64,000 nt of DNA from Pelomonas sp. Root1444 (GCF_001426885.1 NZ_LMFP01000028.1:927026-991025), one strand, 5' to 3'. Counted from the stretch's first letter, positions 1 to 9,872 are shown. Notes: generated from the letters alone by a model not told the origin. Program-made: numbers and translations.

Positions 1-194
1 TGATGCAAAGCGGCAAGCTCGCTCAGGACATCGGCCTGCCGCCGCTGTGCGTGGCGAACGACCGTTTCATGCTGTGCGGCAGCCCGGAGATGCTGCGCGA
101 CACGCGCGCTTTGTTCGACGACATGGGCATGGCCGAGGGGAACATGAGCCACCCGGGGCACTTCGTCATCGAGCGCGCCTTCGTCGAAAAATAG
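1..194 (+). CDS. fpr: Ferredoxin-NADP reductase, C-terminal fragment
   Basis: Only the last 63 or so codons are in the window; the gene begins upstream, and the ATG at base 3 is internal. The visible peptide has the NAD(P)-binding end of the FNR family (RFMLCGSPEML, residues 21-31 of the fragment) and stops with VIERAFVEK, the ending typical of proteobacterial Fpr enzymes of the Azotobacter/Rhodobacter subclass, where the C-terminus packs near the flavin. The enzyme moves electrons between NADPH and ferredoxin or flavodoxin in the cytoplasm and is often linked to oxidative stress. The stop is 6 bp before the next gene, so the two may be co-transcribed. Confidence 0.88.
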   Translation, partial: MQSGKLAQDIGLPPLCVANDRFMLCGSPEMLRDTRALFDDMGMAEGNMSHPGHFVIERAFVEK

Positions 195-200
195 CCTGGG

Positions 201-1250
201 ATGCTGGCCCGCGCCGCCTTCTTCGACGCCCAGGGCCAGGCCCTGCGGCGCGTCTGGCCGGGCTGGGCCACCTGCGTGCTGATCGCGCTGGCCGCCTCGT
301 TCGTGGCCGCGCTGCACCAGGGGCCGCCCATGCTGTACGCGCTGCTGTTCGGCACCGCCCTGCACTGCCAGAGCCCCGAGGACCGCACCGCCGCCGGCGT
401 GGAGTTCTGCAGCCGCACGCTGCTGCGCCTCGGCGTGGGCCTGCTGGGCGCTCGCATCACCTGGGAGCAGGTGGCGGGCCTGGGCTGGCCGACGGTGCTG
501 GTCGTGCTGGGGGCGGTGGCGAGCACGCTGGCCTGCGGCTGGTGGCTGGCCAAGGCGCTGCGCCTGCCCTGGATGCTGGGCGTGCTGGCGGGCGGGGCCA
601 CGGCCATCTGCGGCGCCTCCGCGGCGCTGGCCATCGCGGCGGTGCTGCCGCGGGCGCGCGACGGCGAGACACCGACCGAGCAGCACGGCCTGGTGGTGGC
701 GGTGATGGCCACGCTGCTGTCGACGGCGGCGATGGTGGCCTACCCGCTGATCGCGCGGCAGCTGCACCTGTCGGCGGCCGGCGCCGGGCTCTTCATCGGC
801 GGCAGCATCCACGACGTGGCCCAGGTGATCGTGGCCGGCTACGCCATCTCGCCGGCGGCCGGCGACACCGCCTCGCTCGTGAAGCTGCTGCGCGTGAGCC
901 TGCTGGTCGTGGTGGTGCTGGGCGTGTCGCTCGCCTGCCGTGCGCCGGGCCAGGCCGGCCAGCAGCCACCCGCGCTGATGCTGCGGCTGCGCGGCCTGGT
1001 GCCGGGCTTCCTGTGGCTGTTCGTCGCGCTCGCCGCGCTCAACTCGCTGGGCTGCCTGCACCTGTTGCAGGAACCGCTCAACGTGGCCTCGCGCGCCTGC
1101 CTGATGCTGGGCGTGGCCGGGCTGGGCATGAAGACCTCGTTCCTGCGCCTGGCCAGCGCCGGGTGGCGGCCGGTGCTGCTGATGCTGGCGACCAGCGCCT
1201 GGCTGGCCGGCGTCTCGCTGGCCGCAGCGTGTGGGCTGGGGCCGCGCTGA
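201..1250 (+). CDS. YeiH/UPF0324-family putative sulfate exporter
   Basis: A 349-residue inner-membrane protein with about ten hydrophobic helices. The family signature is clear: LGVGLLGARITWEQ near residue 75, the GGATAICGASAALAIAAVLP stretch near 132-151 and GGSIHDVAQVIVAGYAIS near 198-215. The family (Cons_hypoth698, E. coli YeiH) is predicted to export sulfate or related anions; its substrate is not settled. The ATG at 201 follows the fpr stop by 6 bp with little ribosome-binding signal, which suggests translational coupling. The next gene is convergent. The family call is firm; the substrate is uncertain. Confidence 0.85.
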   Translation: MLARAAFFDAQGQALRRVWPGWATCVLIALAASFVAALHQGPPMLYALLFGTALHCQSPEDRTAAGVEFCSRTLLRLGVGLLGARITWEQVAGLGWPTVLVVLGAVASTLACGWWLAKALRLPWMLGVLAGGATAICGASAALAIAAVLPRARDGETPTEQHGLVVAVMATLLSTAAMVAYPLIARQLHLSAAGAGLFIGGSIHDVAQVIVAGYAISPAAGDTASLVKLLRVSLLVVVVLGVSLACRAPGQAGQQPPALMLRLRGLVPGFLWLFVALAALNSLGCLHLLQEPLNVASRACLMLGVAGLGMKTSFLRLASAGWRPVLLMLATSAWLAGVSLAAACGLGPR

Positions 1251-1274
1251 GCGGCGCCGCGGAGGGCTGGCCCC

Positions 1275-3167
<1,893 letters not shown>

Positions 3168-3335
3168 GGTGGCGGGTGGCTTCGCTGCTGTAGGTATGCC
3201 CAGCATGATCAAGGCGAGGCCCGCCGATTCCAAGTGTGAAACAGGCACTTCAGCCCCGGGAATGCCGGGGCTTACAAGTTGCGCCGTGAAAGCGCGAAAA
3301 AATTCCAGGCCGCGGGGGCCCGTTCAATCCAGACG

Positions 3336-3962
3336 TTACTGTGGCTGGGCCGGCTGCGACGCGGCGCCGGCCACGGCGACGACATTGGCCACCGGCTGCG
3401 GCAGTGTCAGGCGGTTGTCGACCGCACGCACGCCCTGCGGCGCGGCGGCCAGCACCGTGGCCCGCTCCTTGGCTGCGGCGTCGGGCGCGGGGCCGGACAA
3501 GCGGACGACGCCGTTGTCGGTCTGCACGTCGATGCGCGAGGCGCTCAGCGCCGGGTCGACGGCCAGCGCGGCCTTCACCTTGGCACTGATGCCGGTGTCG
3601 TCGATGGCCGCGCTGACGCCGTCCACCACGTTGCGCGAGGCCTGGACGGCGGCGTTCTGGGAGTCGGCCACGCTGCGCTCGGCCTCGCTGCCGAGGTTGC
3701 GCACGCTGGCGACCGCGTCGTCCAGCTGCGTGCCGACGCTGCGCGGGTCCTGCATCGCGATCACCGCCACGATGGCGATGACCGCACCCAGGCCGAGGGC
3801 CAGCAGCCAACCGGCTATCCCCGACGAGCGGTGCGGCTCCACGCGCTTGATCAGCCGCGGCCGCGGCGCGGCGGCGGCGGGGTGCAGTTCGGCGGTCTGC
3901 AGCGGCTCCTGCGGATGGTCGGGCCAGCCGTCGGCGCGGTGACGCTTCGCAAAGATTCTCAT
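3336..3962 (-). CDS. Membrane-anchored BON-domain protein
   Basis: A 208-residue protein with a basic, proline-rich cytoplasmic N-terminus (about 1-48), one TM helix (about 49-70, IAGWLLALGLGAVIAIVAVI), an alpha-helical linker and a C-terminal BON domain (about 120-195, with VRLSGPAPDAAAKERA and GVRAVDNRL). BON domains bind phospholipid membranes, as in OsmY, so a periplasmic envelope-stress role is likely. It lies 22 bp downstream of the ferritin-like gene on the same strand and shares its architecture with the BON lipoprotein at 4514-4957. The three genes look like one stress operon. The exact function is not known. Confidence 0.8.
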   Translation of the reverse strand: MRIFAKRHRADGWPDHPQEPLQTAELHPAAAAPRPRLIKRVEPHRSSGIAGWLLALGLGAVIAIVAVIAMQDPRSVGTQLDDAVASVRNLGSEAERSVADSQNAAVQASRNVVDGVSAAIDDTGISAKVKAALAVDPALSASRIDVQTDNGVVRLSGPAPDAAAKERATVLAAAPQGVRAVDNRLTLPQPVANVVAVAGAASQPAQPQ

Positions 3963-3984
3963 GGCGGTCCCCTTGTGCGGGCGC

Positions 3985-4521
3985 TCAGGCCCGGGTCATC
4001 CAGTCCTTGAGCTCGTCGGCATGCTCTTCCTCGTCGGCGAGGATGTCCTCCAGCAGGCGGCGCGTCGTGGAGTCCTTGTCGGCCACCAGCTTGATCATCT
4101 GGCGGTAGGTCTCGACGGCCACCCGCTCGGCAATCAGGTTGGAGCGGATCATGCCCTTCAGGTCATTGACGGCGTCGTACTCGGCGTGGCTGCGCTCCAG
4201 CAGGCCGGCCGGATTAAAGTCCGGCTCGCCGCCGAGTTGCACGATGCGCTGTGCCAGGCGGTCGGCATGCGACAGCTCCGCATTCGCGTGGACGAGGAAC
4301 TCCTCGGCAATGGTGGGCGACTCCAGGCCGTTGGCCATGAAGTGATGGCGCCGGTAGCGCAACACGCAGGTCAGCTCGGTCGCCAGCGCGCCGTTAAGCA
4401 GGCCGACGATGTCGTCGCGCCAAAGCCCATAGGCGGGCGTGACGGCACCGTCGTCCAGGTCGCTGCGGGCGGCGTTCAGCCCGGCTTCATCCAGCTTCAG
4501 GGGCGTGCGCTGCTCAGCCAT
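3985..4521 (-). CDS. Ferritin-like (bacterioferritin/DUF892-type) protein
   Basis: A 178-residue four-helix-bundle protein. Iron-ligand-type motifs recur: LATELTCVLRYRRHHF near 46-61, EFLVHANAELSHADRL near 71-86, NLIAERVAVETYR near 126-138 and LADEEEHADEL near 159-169, the usual E and ExxH spacing of a ferritin di-iron centre. The ATG at 4519-4521 is preferred over an upstream ATG because it overlaps the end of the preceding BON gene by 8 nt, which implies translational coupling. Likely cytoplasmic iron storage or peroxide protection. Which ferritin subfamily it belongs to is uncertain. Confidence 0.82.
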   Translation of the reverse strand: MAEQRTPLKLDEAGLNAARSDLDDGAVTPAYGLWRDDIVGLLNGALATELTCVLRYRRHHFMANGLESPTIAEEFLVHANAELSHADRLAQRIVQLGGEPDFNPAGLLERSHAEYDAVNDLKGMIRSNLIAERVAVETYRQMIKLVADKDSTTRRLLEDILADEEEHADELKDWMTRA

Positions 4522-4957
4522 TGCGGGCCACCACGAGCTGGTTGTCCACGGAGCGCACACCGTCGACCGCATTGGCCAGCGTCGTCGCGCGCTGCTGCGA
4601 GCTGGCGTCGGGCGCGGTGCCGGTGAGCGTCACGCGGCCGTCCTGCGCCTTCACGTCGATCTTGAGCGCCTTGAGTTGGTCGTCGGCCACCAGCGCGGCG
4701 TTGATCTTGGTGACGATGGCTGCGTCGGTCACCGCCTCGGAAGTCGCGTTGGCGGCCTCCTTCATCTTCACTTCGGCGGAATCGGCTGCCCGGCTGGCAT
4801 CGGTCTTGGCCTCGGCGCCGGCCTGCTTGGCTTCGGCGATGGCGCCGTCCAGCTTCTGGCCGGCGGTGCGGTCATCCTGCTTGCTGCAGGCGGCCAGCGA
4901 AGCGGCCAGTGCCAGTACACCGAGGAGCGGGAGGCGTGAGGTGGTGATGCGGTTCAT
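4514..4957 (-). CDS. BON-domain lipoprotein
   Basis: A 147-residue protein with a lipoprotein signal: hydrophobic LLGVLALAASLAAC ending in a lipobox LAAC with the cysteine near residue 24. An Ala/Glu/Lys-rich helical stretch follows (about 35-75), then a BON domain (about 77-145, with KIDVKAQDGRVTLTGTAPD and VDGVRSVDNQL). It is probably lipidated and held at the outer or inner membrane. It is the first gene of the run BON lipoprotein, ferritin-like, BON membrane protein and possibly FtsH. The paralogy of the two BON proteins is visible from the matching GVRSVDNQL and GVRAVDNRL ends. Confidence 0.82.
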   Translation of the reverse strand: MNRITTSRLPLLGVLALAASLAACSKQDDRTAGQKLDGAIAEAKQAGAEAKTDASRAADSAEVKMKEAANATSEAVTDAAIVTKINAALVADDQLKALKIDVKAQDGRVTLTGTAPDASSQQRATTLANAVDGVRSVDNQLVVARNG

Positions 4958-5095
4958 GTCGAGGTCCTTTCTCAGCCGGGGTGTGGATGGTTACCGCTAC
5001 TCTCGGTCCTGGCCGCGCATGGCGGCATCGGCTGCGGTGCTGAGCGGCTGTCGGACAGTGCTGACGCGTGCCTGGCGAACCGGCCCCAAAAGCAA

Positions 5096-5115
5096 ACGGC
5101 CCCTCGCGGGGCCGT
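5096..5115 (-). terminator. Rho-independent terminator of the DUF3563 gene
   Basis: A perfect 8-bp stem, ACGGCCCC with GGGGCCGT, closes a TCGC tetraloop. Read on the minus strand it is followed by a T-rich stretch (TTTGCTTTT), as expected for an intrinsic terminator. It lies 25 bp past the stop codon of the small minus-strand gene at 5140-5316. Confidence 0.75.
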
Positions 5116-5139
5116 CGGTGGCGCTTGGCGTCGCAGGGT

Positions 5140-5316
5140 TCAGCGGCCGATGTTCATGGCCGCAGCCGACAGGTGGTCGTGCGACTGGGCGGCGATGCGG
5201 CGCTCCAGGTCGGCGTGGTCCGCTGCGGCGGCGAGGTAACGCTCCTCGACGTCGATTTGCGTGTCGACGCTCAGCGCATGGCGCAGGGACAGGAAGAAGT
5301 TGTGGATCAGGGTCAT
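5140..5316 (-). CDS. DUF3563 micro-protein
   Basis: A 58-codon gene on the minus strand. The product starts MTLIHNFFLSLRH and contains VEERYLAAAADHADLERRI near residues 23-41, matching the DUF3563 pattern (acidic residues, YL, then a DLERR core) common in Burkholderiales small proteins. There is no signal peptide or membrane helix. Its status as a real gene is supported by a consensus-like promoter at 5367-5395, a Rho-independent terminator at 5096-5115 and an uninterrupted frame between them. Its function is unknown; it stands alone as a monocistronic unit between the BON cluster and the DedA-rhodanese gene. Confidence 0.72.
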   Translation of the reverse strand: MTLIHNFFLSLRHALSVDTQIDVEERYLAAAADHADLERRIAAQSHDHLSAAAMNIGR

Positions 5317-5366
5317 GGTCTTGGGTTCGGGCTCGTGGCCCTCCGTCTCACTAGGGTAAACCCGAT

Positions 5367-5395
5367 TATAGGGTTAACACTTATTCGACGCAACC
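5367..5395 (-). promoter_or_regulatory. Sigma-70 promoter for the DUF3563 gene
   Basis: On the minus strand the segment reads TTGCGT (5390-5395), a 17-bp spacer, then a perfect TATAAT (5367-5372), about 50 bp upstream of the ATG at 5316. The -10 is flanked by a short inverted repeat, AACCC on one side and GGGTT on the other, which could be a repressor site. Very AT-rich for this window. Confidence 0.65.
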
Positions 5396-5416
5396 AGCCG
5401 ATCACAGCGGCGCCAG

Positions 5417-6340
5417 CTACACGGCTTCCAGCGACAACCCCGCCTGCTGCCAGGCGTCGATGCCACCGCGCAGCACGCGCGCCTGGTAGCCCTGCGCCTT
5501 CAGCCACTGCGCGGCGCGGGCGGCAGACACGTCGTTGGGGCAGGCGCAGTAGGTGACGAACTCGGCCTCGGGCGGCCAGCCGGCCACCGCCGGCCCACCC
5601 AGGGCGCCAAGGTCCAGATGGCGCGCACCGGGGAGGCGGCTGTCGCGCGGGCCGCCGCGCACGTCGACGAAGATGACCTGGCACCCCTGCTGGCGCAGCG
5701 CGGCCACTTCGGCCGGGTCCAGGCGCTCCAGACGGTTCAGTTCGCGCCGCACGGCCGAGCGGCGCCACAGCCGCCAGCCAAGATAAGCCGCCACCACCGC
5801 CACACCAAGGGCGATGGCGGCGCTGCCCAGCTGGCTCAGCTCGCGCAGCAACGCGTCGATCTGCGCATGGAAGGCCCAGCCGGCCGCCAACCCCGCGCCG
5901 GTCCAGAGGGCGGAGCCAAGCAGGTTCCACGCGAGAAAGCGGCCCGTCGACATGCCCAGGGCTCCGGCCAGCGGCGGCGCCAGCATGGACAGGCCCGGCA
6001 CGAACTTGGCGATGAGCAAGGTCAAGACGCCCCTACGGGCAAAGCTGACCTCGTTCTGGCGCACGCAGCTGTCCGGCGAGATGGAGATGCGGCACAGCGC
6101 CGCCAGCACGCGCCGCCCGAGGCGCCGGCCGGCCCAGAACCACAGCGCGTTGGCCACCATTGCCGCACCGGTGACCGTGCCGAAGGCGCGCAGCGCGAAG
6201 CCGTCGCGCGAGGCCGACTCCGCGCCCAGCAGCAACAGCAGCGGCGTGGACGGCAGCGGCGCGCCGAGCTGGTGCAGCAGCACGGCCACGGCCACGGCAA
6301 GCAGGCCGTGGCGGGAGAAGAGTTCGGTGATCAGGTCCAT
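5417..6340 (-). CDS. DedA-family membrane protein fused to a rhodanese domain
   Basis: A 307-residue fusion. Residues 1 to about 185 form a DedA/SNARE-associated membrane domain with the typical FSRHG start, a FVPGLSMLAPPLAGALGMS motif near 113-131 and several TM helices. Residues from about 205 to the end form a rhodanese domain: IFVDVRG near 223, a catalytic-loop cysteine in YCACPNDVSA near 264, and GGIDAWQQAG near 292. DedA proteins act in membrane lipid and proton-motive-force homeostasis; the rhodanese half would transfer sulfane sulfur on the cytoplasmic face. The start at 6340 is chosen because the 27 upstream codons lack family similarity. Divergent from modB. Confidence 0.82.
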   Translation of the reverse strand: MDLITELFSRHGLLAVAVAVLLHQLGAPLPSTPLLLLLGAESASRDGFALRAFGTVTGAAMVANALWFWAGRRLGRRVLAALCRISISPDSCVRQNEVSFARRGVLTLLIAKFVPGLSMLAPPLAGALGMSTGRFLAWNLLGSALWTGAGLAAGWAFHAQIDALLRELSQLGSAAIALGVAVVAAYLGWRLWRRSAVRRELNRLERLDPAEVAALRQQGCQVIFVDVRGGPRDSRLPGARHLDLGALGGPAVAGWPPEAEFVTYCACPNDVSAARAAQWLKAQGYQARVLRGGIDAWQQAGLSLEAV

Positions 6341-6394
6341 AGGCGGGACCGCCAGCATAGAGCCGCCCGCTTCTCCGCGCCGGCCGCCGCCCAT

Positions 6395-6418
6395 CGCGAT
6401 GTAGTTGGATACATTACG
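6395..6418 (+). promoter_or_regulatory. Putative ModE operator
   Basis: Two 9-bp half-sites, CGCGATGTA and TACATTACG, are separated by 6 bp (GTTGGA). The right half differs at one position from the half-site I recall from the E. coli modA operator, and the 9-6-9 layout is the same. It ends 5 bp before the modB start codon, so bound ModE would block initiation. The operon encodes its own ModE, which supports autoregulation by molybdate. Confidence 0.55.
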
Positions 6419-6423
6419 CATCC

Positions 6424-7107
6424 ATGCCTACCGACCTCTGGCGCCAGTTCGACGCCGCGCCGCTGCTGCTGACGCTGCGCGTCGCCGGCGTGGCGACGCT
6501 GCTGGCCCTCGCGCTGGGCGTGGCGCTGGGCTGGGTGTTCGCGCGCACGAAGCTGCCGGGGCGCGGCCTGCTGGAGGCCGTCTGCATGCTGCCGCTGGTG
6601 CTGCCGCCCACCGTGCTGGGCTACGGCCTGCTGGTGCTGGCAGGCCGGCGCAGCGCTTTGGGCGGCTGGCTGCGCGAGCATTTCGACTACACGCTGATCT
6701 TCAACTGGCATGGCGCCGTCGTCGCGTCCACGCTGGTGGCCCTGCCGCTGGTGCTCAAGGGCGCCAGCAGCGCCTTCGCCCAGGTGGACCGCAGCCTGGA
6801 GGCCGCCGCGCGCACGCTGCGCCAGTCGGGCTGGAGCACCTTCCTGCGCGTGACGCTGCCACTGGCCTGGCCGGGCATCCTGGCCGGCACGCTGCTGGCC
6901 TTCGCCCGCGCGATGGGCGAGTTCGGCGCGTCGCTGATGGTGGCGGGCTCCATCCCCGGCCAGACGCAGACGGCCTCCATGGCCATCTACGACGCGGTGC
7001 AGGCCGGCCGCGACGACCTGGCGCTGATGCTCGCCCTCATCGTGTCGGCCGTCTCGGTCGCCATCCTGCTGCTGTCCAACCGCTACCTGCAACGCGCGCC
7101 GTCATGA
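6424..7107 (+). CDS. modB: Molybdate ABC transporter permease ModB
   Basis: A 227-residue inner-membrane permease with about five TM helices and the ABC-permease coupling loop EAAARTLRQSGWSTFLRVTLP near 128-148, followed by [20 protein letters not shown] near 163-182, typical of the molybdate/sulfate (CysTW/ModB) family. It carries molybdate across the membrane with ModA and ModC. It is the first gene of the operon, which is unusual since modA or modE is more often first. It overlaps modA by 4 nt (ATGA). No ribosome-binding site is visible before the ATG, and the ModE-like palindrome lies directly upstream, so the transcript may have a very short leader. Confidence 0.92.
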   Translation: MPTDLWRQFDAAPLLLTLRVAGVATLLALALGVALGWVFARTKLPGRGLLEAVCMLPLVLPPTVLGYGLLVLAGRRSALGGWLREHFDYTLIFNWHGAVVASTLVALPLVLKGASSAFAQVDRSLEAAARTLRQSGWSTFLRVTLPLAWPGILAGTLLAFARAMGEFGASLMVAGSIPGQTQTASMAIYDAVQAGRDDLALMLALIVSAVSVAILLLSNRYLQRAPS

Positions 7108-7835
7108 AACGCCTGCTGCTGCTCCTCACCGCCCTGCCCTGGCTGGCGTCTGCCCAGCAGCTGACCGTTTCGGCCGCCGCCAGCCTGACGGACGCCTTCA
7201 AGGCCATCGCCCCGCGCTTCGAAGCCGCGAGGCCCGGTGCGACCGTGCGCTTCAACTTCGCCGCCTCCGGCGTGCTGCTGCAGCAGATCGCCCAAGGCGC
7301 GCCGGTGGACGTGTTCGCCAGCGCCGACCAGGAGACCATGGACCGTGCCGCCGCGCAGAAGCTCGTCGCGGCCGGCACGCGGCGCGATTTCGCGGCGAAC
7401 TCGCTGGTGCTGGTCACGCCGCCCGGCGGCGCCGTCGCAAGCATGCGCGACCTGGCCGGTGCCGGCGTGAAGCGCATCGCCATCGGCAAACCGGCGTCCG
7501 TGCCGGTGGGGCGCTACACGCAGCAGGCGCTGGAGAACGCGCGGCTCTGGGCCGGCCTGCAACCCAAGCTGGTGTTCGCCGACAACGTGCGCCAGGTGCT
7601 GGACTATGTGTCGCGCGGCGAGGTCGAAGCCGGCTTCGTCTACCGCACCGACGCCGAGCTGGCCAGGGGCAAGGTCGGCATCGCGATGACGGTGGCCGGG
7701 CATGCGCCGGTCAGCTACCCGGCGGCCGTGGTGGCCGACAGCAGGCAGGCGGCGCTGGCGCGCGACTTCGTCGCCTTCCTCGGCGCTGCCGAGGCGCAGG
7801 GCATCCTCGCCAAGCACGGCTTCGACAGACCTTGA
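7104..7835 (+). CDS. modA: Molybdate-binding periplasmic protein ModA
   Basis: A 243-residue periplasmic binding protein with a Sec signal peptide (MKRLLLLLTALPWLASAQ, about 1-18). The mature start LTVSAAASLTDAF and the segment VRFNFAASGVLLQQI near 48-62 supply the Ser/Ala residues that bind the molybdate oxyanion; VDVFASADQETMD near 69-81 and VRQVLDYVSRGEVEAGFVYRT near 161 are further family signatures. It delivers molybdate or tungstate to ModB. It overlaps modB by 4 nt and modC by 4 nt, so all genes are translationally coupled. Confidence 0.93.
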   Translation: MKRLLLLLTALPWLASAQQLTVSAAASLTDAFKAIAPRFEAARPGATVRFNFAASGVLLQQIAQGAPVDVFASADQETMDRAAAQKLVAAGTRRDFAANSLVLVTPPGGAVASMRDLAGAGVKRIAIGKPASVPVGRYTQQALENARLWAGLQPKLVFADNVRQVLDYVSRGEVEAGFVYRTDAELARGKVGIAMTVAGHAPVSYPAAVVADSRQAALARDFVAFLGAAEAQGILAKHGFDRP

Positions 7836-8542
7836 TCGACATTGCGCTCAAGCTCTCGGTCAGCGACGCCCGCCGCCGCTTCGACCTCGACATCGCCTTC
7901 GAGTCCGACGCGCCCTTCGTCGCGCTGTACGGCCCGTCGGGCGCCGGCAAGTCGCTGACGCTGCAGGCCATGGCCGGGCTGCTGCCGGTGCGGGCCGGCC
8001 ATGTGATGCTGGGCGGCCGCGTGCTGCTGGACACGGCCGCCGGCATCGACCTGCCGCCCCAGGCCCGCGGCATCGGCTACCTGTTCCAGCATTACGCCCT
8101 CTTCCCGCACCTCAGCGTGCGCGACAACATCGCCTTCGGCTTGACGGACTGGTGGCGCCGCCTCACGCCCGCGGACGCAGCGCGGGTGGACGAACTGATC
8201 GAGTCCTTCGGCCTGGCCGGCCTGGCGCGCAGCAAGCCGGCCACGCTGTCCGGCGGCCAGCAGCAGCGCGTGGCGCTGGCGCGGGCGCTGGCCTGCAAGC
8301 CGCAGGTGCTGTTGCTGGACGAGCCCTTCGCCGCACTGCACACGACGCTGCGCCGCCAGCTGCGCGAGGAGTTGCGCGAACTGCGGCGACGGCTGGGCAT
8401 CCCGGCCCTCATCGTGAGCCACGACGCCGAGGACGTGAAGGCGCTTGCCGAAGAGGTCTTCATACTCGACGGCGGCGGCCTGCAGCGCCGGCTGCGTGTC
8501 GATGACCCGGATCTCGCCGCGGCGCTGGAGCAGGTCGGGTGA
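7832..8542 (+). CDS. modC: Molybdate ABC transporter ATPase ModC (short form)
   Basis: A 236-residue ABC ATPase with Walker A GPSGAGKS near 34-41, the Q-loop in YLFQHYALFPHL near 79, signature LSGGQQQR near 140 and Walker B VLLLDEP near 163. It uses a TTG start inside a TTGA overlap with modA. It lacks the C-terminal TOBE/Mop domain of E. coli ModC; the neighbouring ModE carries two such domains. The D-loop reads FAALHTTLR where most relatives have Asp in place of this His, which may affect ATPase communication between subunits. Cytoplasmic face of the ModABC importer. Confidence 0.9.
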   Translation: MIDIALKLSVSDARRRFDLDIAFESDAPFVALYGPSGAGKSLTLQAMAGLLPVRAGHVMLGGRVLLDTAAGIDLPPQARGIGYLFQHYALFPHLSVRDNIAFGLTDWWRRLTPADAARVDELIESFGLAGLARSKPATLSGGQQQRVALARALACKPQVLLLDEPFAALHTTLRRQLREELRELRRRLGIPALIVSHDAEDVKALAEEVFILDGGGLQRRLRVDDPDLAAALEQVG

Positions 8543-9336
8543 GCACGCAGGACCACCCGCTGCTGCAGGGCGAGCTGCGCCTGGGCGGCCGGCTGGACGG
8601 GCGCTTCTTTGACCTGCTGGCCGCGCTGGCGCTGACCGGCTCGCTGCAGAAGGCCGCGCGCACCGCTGGCTACAGCTACAAGGGCGCCTGGCTGGTGCTG
8701 GACGCGGCGGCCGCGCTGACGCATGCGCCGCTGGTCGACAAGGCCACCGGCGGCGCCGGCGGTGGCGGCACGCGGCTGACGGCCGAGGGCGACGCGCTGC
8801 TGGCCGCCTGGCGAGAACTTCAAGCCCGGCACGCCGCCTTCCTGCACGAACAGGCCGCCTGGCTGGCCACGCAACCGGCGCTCGATGCGCTGCTGAAAAG
8901 GATGAGCATGAAGACCACCGCCCGCAACCAGTTCCTGGGCCGCATCTCGGCCGTACACGCCGGCCCGTCGACGACGACGGTGCGTGTCGCGCTGGACGGC
9001 GGCCAGCAGGTCACGGCCTCGCTGACGACCGAGGCTGCGCACGAACTCGAAGTCAGCACCGGCCAGCAGGCGCTGGCGCTCGTCAAGTCCAGCGAGGTCG
9101 TGCTGGTGACGGACTTTGGTGGCTATCGCCTGTCGGCGCGCAACCAGCTGGCCGGCACCGTGTCGCGCGTGGAGCGCGGCGCGGTGTCGTCGCTGGTGGG
9201 CCTGACCTTGCCGGGCGGCACGGTCGTGACCGCGAGCGTGACCAGCGACGCGGTAGATGGACTGGGCCTGACCGTCGGCCAGCAGGCGACGGCCGTGTTC
9301 AAGGCGTATGCAGTGATGCTGGCGGTGCGCGCCTAG
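8539..9336 (+). CDS. modE: Molybdate-responsive regulator ModE
   Basis: A 265-residue regulator with an N-terminal LysR-like winged helix (about 12-85, including [23 protein letters not shown] split around residues 24-46) and two Mop/TOBE molybdate-binding domains (about 125-192 and 196-262, beginning with [12 protein letters not shown] motifs: [11 protein letters not shown] and [11 protein letters not shown]). Dimeric ModE binds molybdate and represses mod operons. It starts with GTG in a GTGA overlap with modC. Encoding the regulator last in the operon it should control is atypical. Its stop codon overlaps that of the convergent NTF2-like gene. Confidence 0.92.
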   Translation: MSTQDHPLLQGELRLGGRLDGRFFDLLAALALTGSLQKAARTAGYSYKGAWLVLDAAAALTHAPLVDKATGGAGGGGTRLTAEGDALLAAWRELQARHAAFLHEQAAWLATQPALDALLKRMSMKTTARNQFLGRISAVHAGPSTTTVRVALDGGQQVTASLTTEAAHELEVSTGQQALALVKSSEVVLVTDFGGYRLSARNQLAGTVSRVERGAVSSLVGLTLPGGTVVTASVTSDAVDGLGLTVGQQATAVFKAYAVMLAVRA

Positions 9337-9794
9337 AGCCCCAGGTCACTCAGGCTCGGATGCTCGTCCGGCCTCCGGCCCAGCGGCCAGAAGAACAGCC
9401 GCGCCGACTCGGCGATGGGCAGGTCGTTGATGCTGGCAAAGCGCCGCCGCATCAGGCCCTCGTCGGTGAACTCCCAGTTCTCGTTGCCATAGCTGCGGAA
9501 CCAGTGGCCCGAGTCGTCGTGCCACTCGTAGGCGAAGCGCACGGCGATGCGGTTGCCGGTGAAGGCCCACAGCTCCTTGATGAGCCGGTAGTCCAGCTCG
9601 CGCGCCCACTTGCGCGTCAGCAGCGCATGTACCTGCTCGCGGCCGACCGGGAATTCGGCGCGGTTGCGCCAAACCGTGTCGTCCGTGTAGACGCCGACGA
9701 CGCGGTCGGGGTCGCGGCTGTTCCAAGCGTCCTCGGCGAGGCGCACTTTCTGCGTCGCGGACTCAAGGGAAAACGGTGGCAAGGGTGGGCGCAT
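9333..9794 (-). CDS. NTF2-like protein of the DUF1348 family
   Basis: A 153-residue single-domain cytoplasmic protein with a SnoaL/NTF2 cone fold signature: [20 protein letters not shown] near 19-38, a central [12 protein letters not shown], and [20 protein letters not shown] near 85-104. DUF1348 members are small proteins of unknown function found in soil bacteria. The ATG at 9794 is preferred to the one at 9806 because GGAG lies 6 nt upstream of it. The last four bases of this gene and of modE form the palindrome CTAG, so both stops are shared (9333-9336). Confidence 0.8.
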   Translation of the reverse strand: MRPPLPPFSLESATQKVRLAEDAWNSRDPDRVVGVYTDDTVWRNRAEFPVGREQVHALLTRKWARELDYRLIKELWAFTGNRIAVRFAYEWHDDSGHWFRSYGNENWEFTDEGLMRRRFASINDLPIAESARLFFWPLGRRPDEHPSLSDLGL

Positions 9795-9872
9795 GGCCTG
9801 CTCCATTGAGCTTCACGGAGTGAAGCGACTCATCCAGCGGCCGCCGTGGATCTGGCTCTGCCAGGCCACCAG

